A stretch of 33,033 nucleotides of DNA from Porphyromonas sp. HMSC065F10 (GTDB taxonomy: Bacteria; Bacteroidota; Bacteroidia; Bacteroidales; Porphyromonadaceae). The position numbers and the translations under genes were made by a program. Positions within the stretch are counted from its first letter, which is position 1. Each line of letters begins with the position of its first letter. The stretch spans positions 1 to 33,033 of the forward strand of contig NZ_KV793776.1 of the NCBI RefSeq assembly GCF_001808555.1, in the 5' to 3' direction. Of this stretch, positions 33,007-33,033 are shown in pieces. The notes under the pieces are model-generated. The model was not told where the DNA came from, searched no databases, and was given only the letters and a program-made list of their open reading frames with translations.

Positions 33007-33033
33007 CTTTTACCGATATTAGGCGCGACTAAT
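33007..33033. repeat. Third palindromic repeat array, cut by the window edge
   Basis: CTTTTACCGATATTAG at 33007-33022, spacer GCGCGA, then CTAAT starting at 33029, again 22 bp after the first module. The second module runs off the window. It lies about 100 bases after the lipoprotein terminator. Confidence 0.75.

Overview
The window comes from the chromosome of a GC-rich Bacteroidota bacterium, most likely Porphyromonas or a close relative. The evidence is the repeated TAnnTTTG -7 box (often with TTG about 20 bases upstream) before genes and tRNAs, the GldH lipoprotein next to a RicT/PSP1 protein, an IspG with the large extra domain, and a menaquinol-linked NrfHA nitrite reductase. The genus is inferred from gene content only. 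I see no transposase, integrase, phage gene, rRNA or CRISPR array. Most of the window reads as conserved housekeeping chromosome.

Layout. (1) 1-555: tRNA-Leu with promoter and terminator, then a four-module 22-bp-period palindromic repeat array. (2) 556-5671 (+): a tightly packed operon of ispG, tdk, a NodZ/fucosyltransferase-like glycosyltransferase and an ABC-F ATPase. (3) 5672-10590 (-): three short units, ansA plus an MBL-fold hydrolase, ricT-gldH, and an exported metallophosphoesterase. (4) 10777-12915 (+): a PpiD/SurA-like periplasmic folding factor. (5) 13018-13716: tRNA-Arg(-), a second repeat array, tRNA-Gln(-) and tRNA-Lys(+), the last two fired from abutting divergent promoters. 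(6) 13875-22205 (+): exported GH2 beta-galactosidase, a Ca2+ P-type ATPase, and a YitT-family membrane protein with a porin-like outer-membrane protein. (7) 22369-23790 (+): a TerB_N-domain protein with a long Arg-rich disordered head. (8) 24031-28368 (+): nrfH, nrfA and a two-gene System II cytochrome c maturation unit (ccsB, ccsA). (9) 28569-29048 (+): a small heat-shock protein. (10) 29225-32170 (+): ftsE-lysC-menA with overlapping genes. (11) 32318-32833 (+): an NlpE-like lipoprotein, followed by the start of a third repeat array at the window edge.

How the parts fit. The clearest functional module is respiratory ammonification. MenA makes the menaquinone, NrfH oxidises menaquinol and passes electrons to NrfA, and the adjacent CcsB/CcsA pair probably attaches haem, including at NrfA's unusual CWTCK site. 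IspG feeds the isoprenoid side chain of menaquinone. Envelope proteins (GldH, PpiD, porin, NlpE-like lipoprotein, secreted beta-galactosidase and phosphoesterase) make up much of the rest.

Most worth a second look: the three intergenic arrays of a 16-bp palindromic module, CTWWTA-CCGA-TAWWAG, spaced at exactly 22 bp in every case. Next come the TerB_N protein with no Ter partners, the NlpE-like lipoprotein that has lost both cysteines of the CxxC motif, the split NrfI-like maturation pair, and a cluster of GACA/TGTC elements upstream of hsp20, which lacks the usual -7 box.
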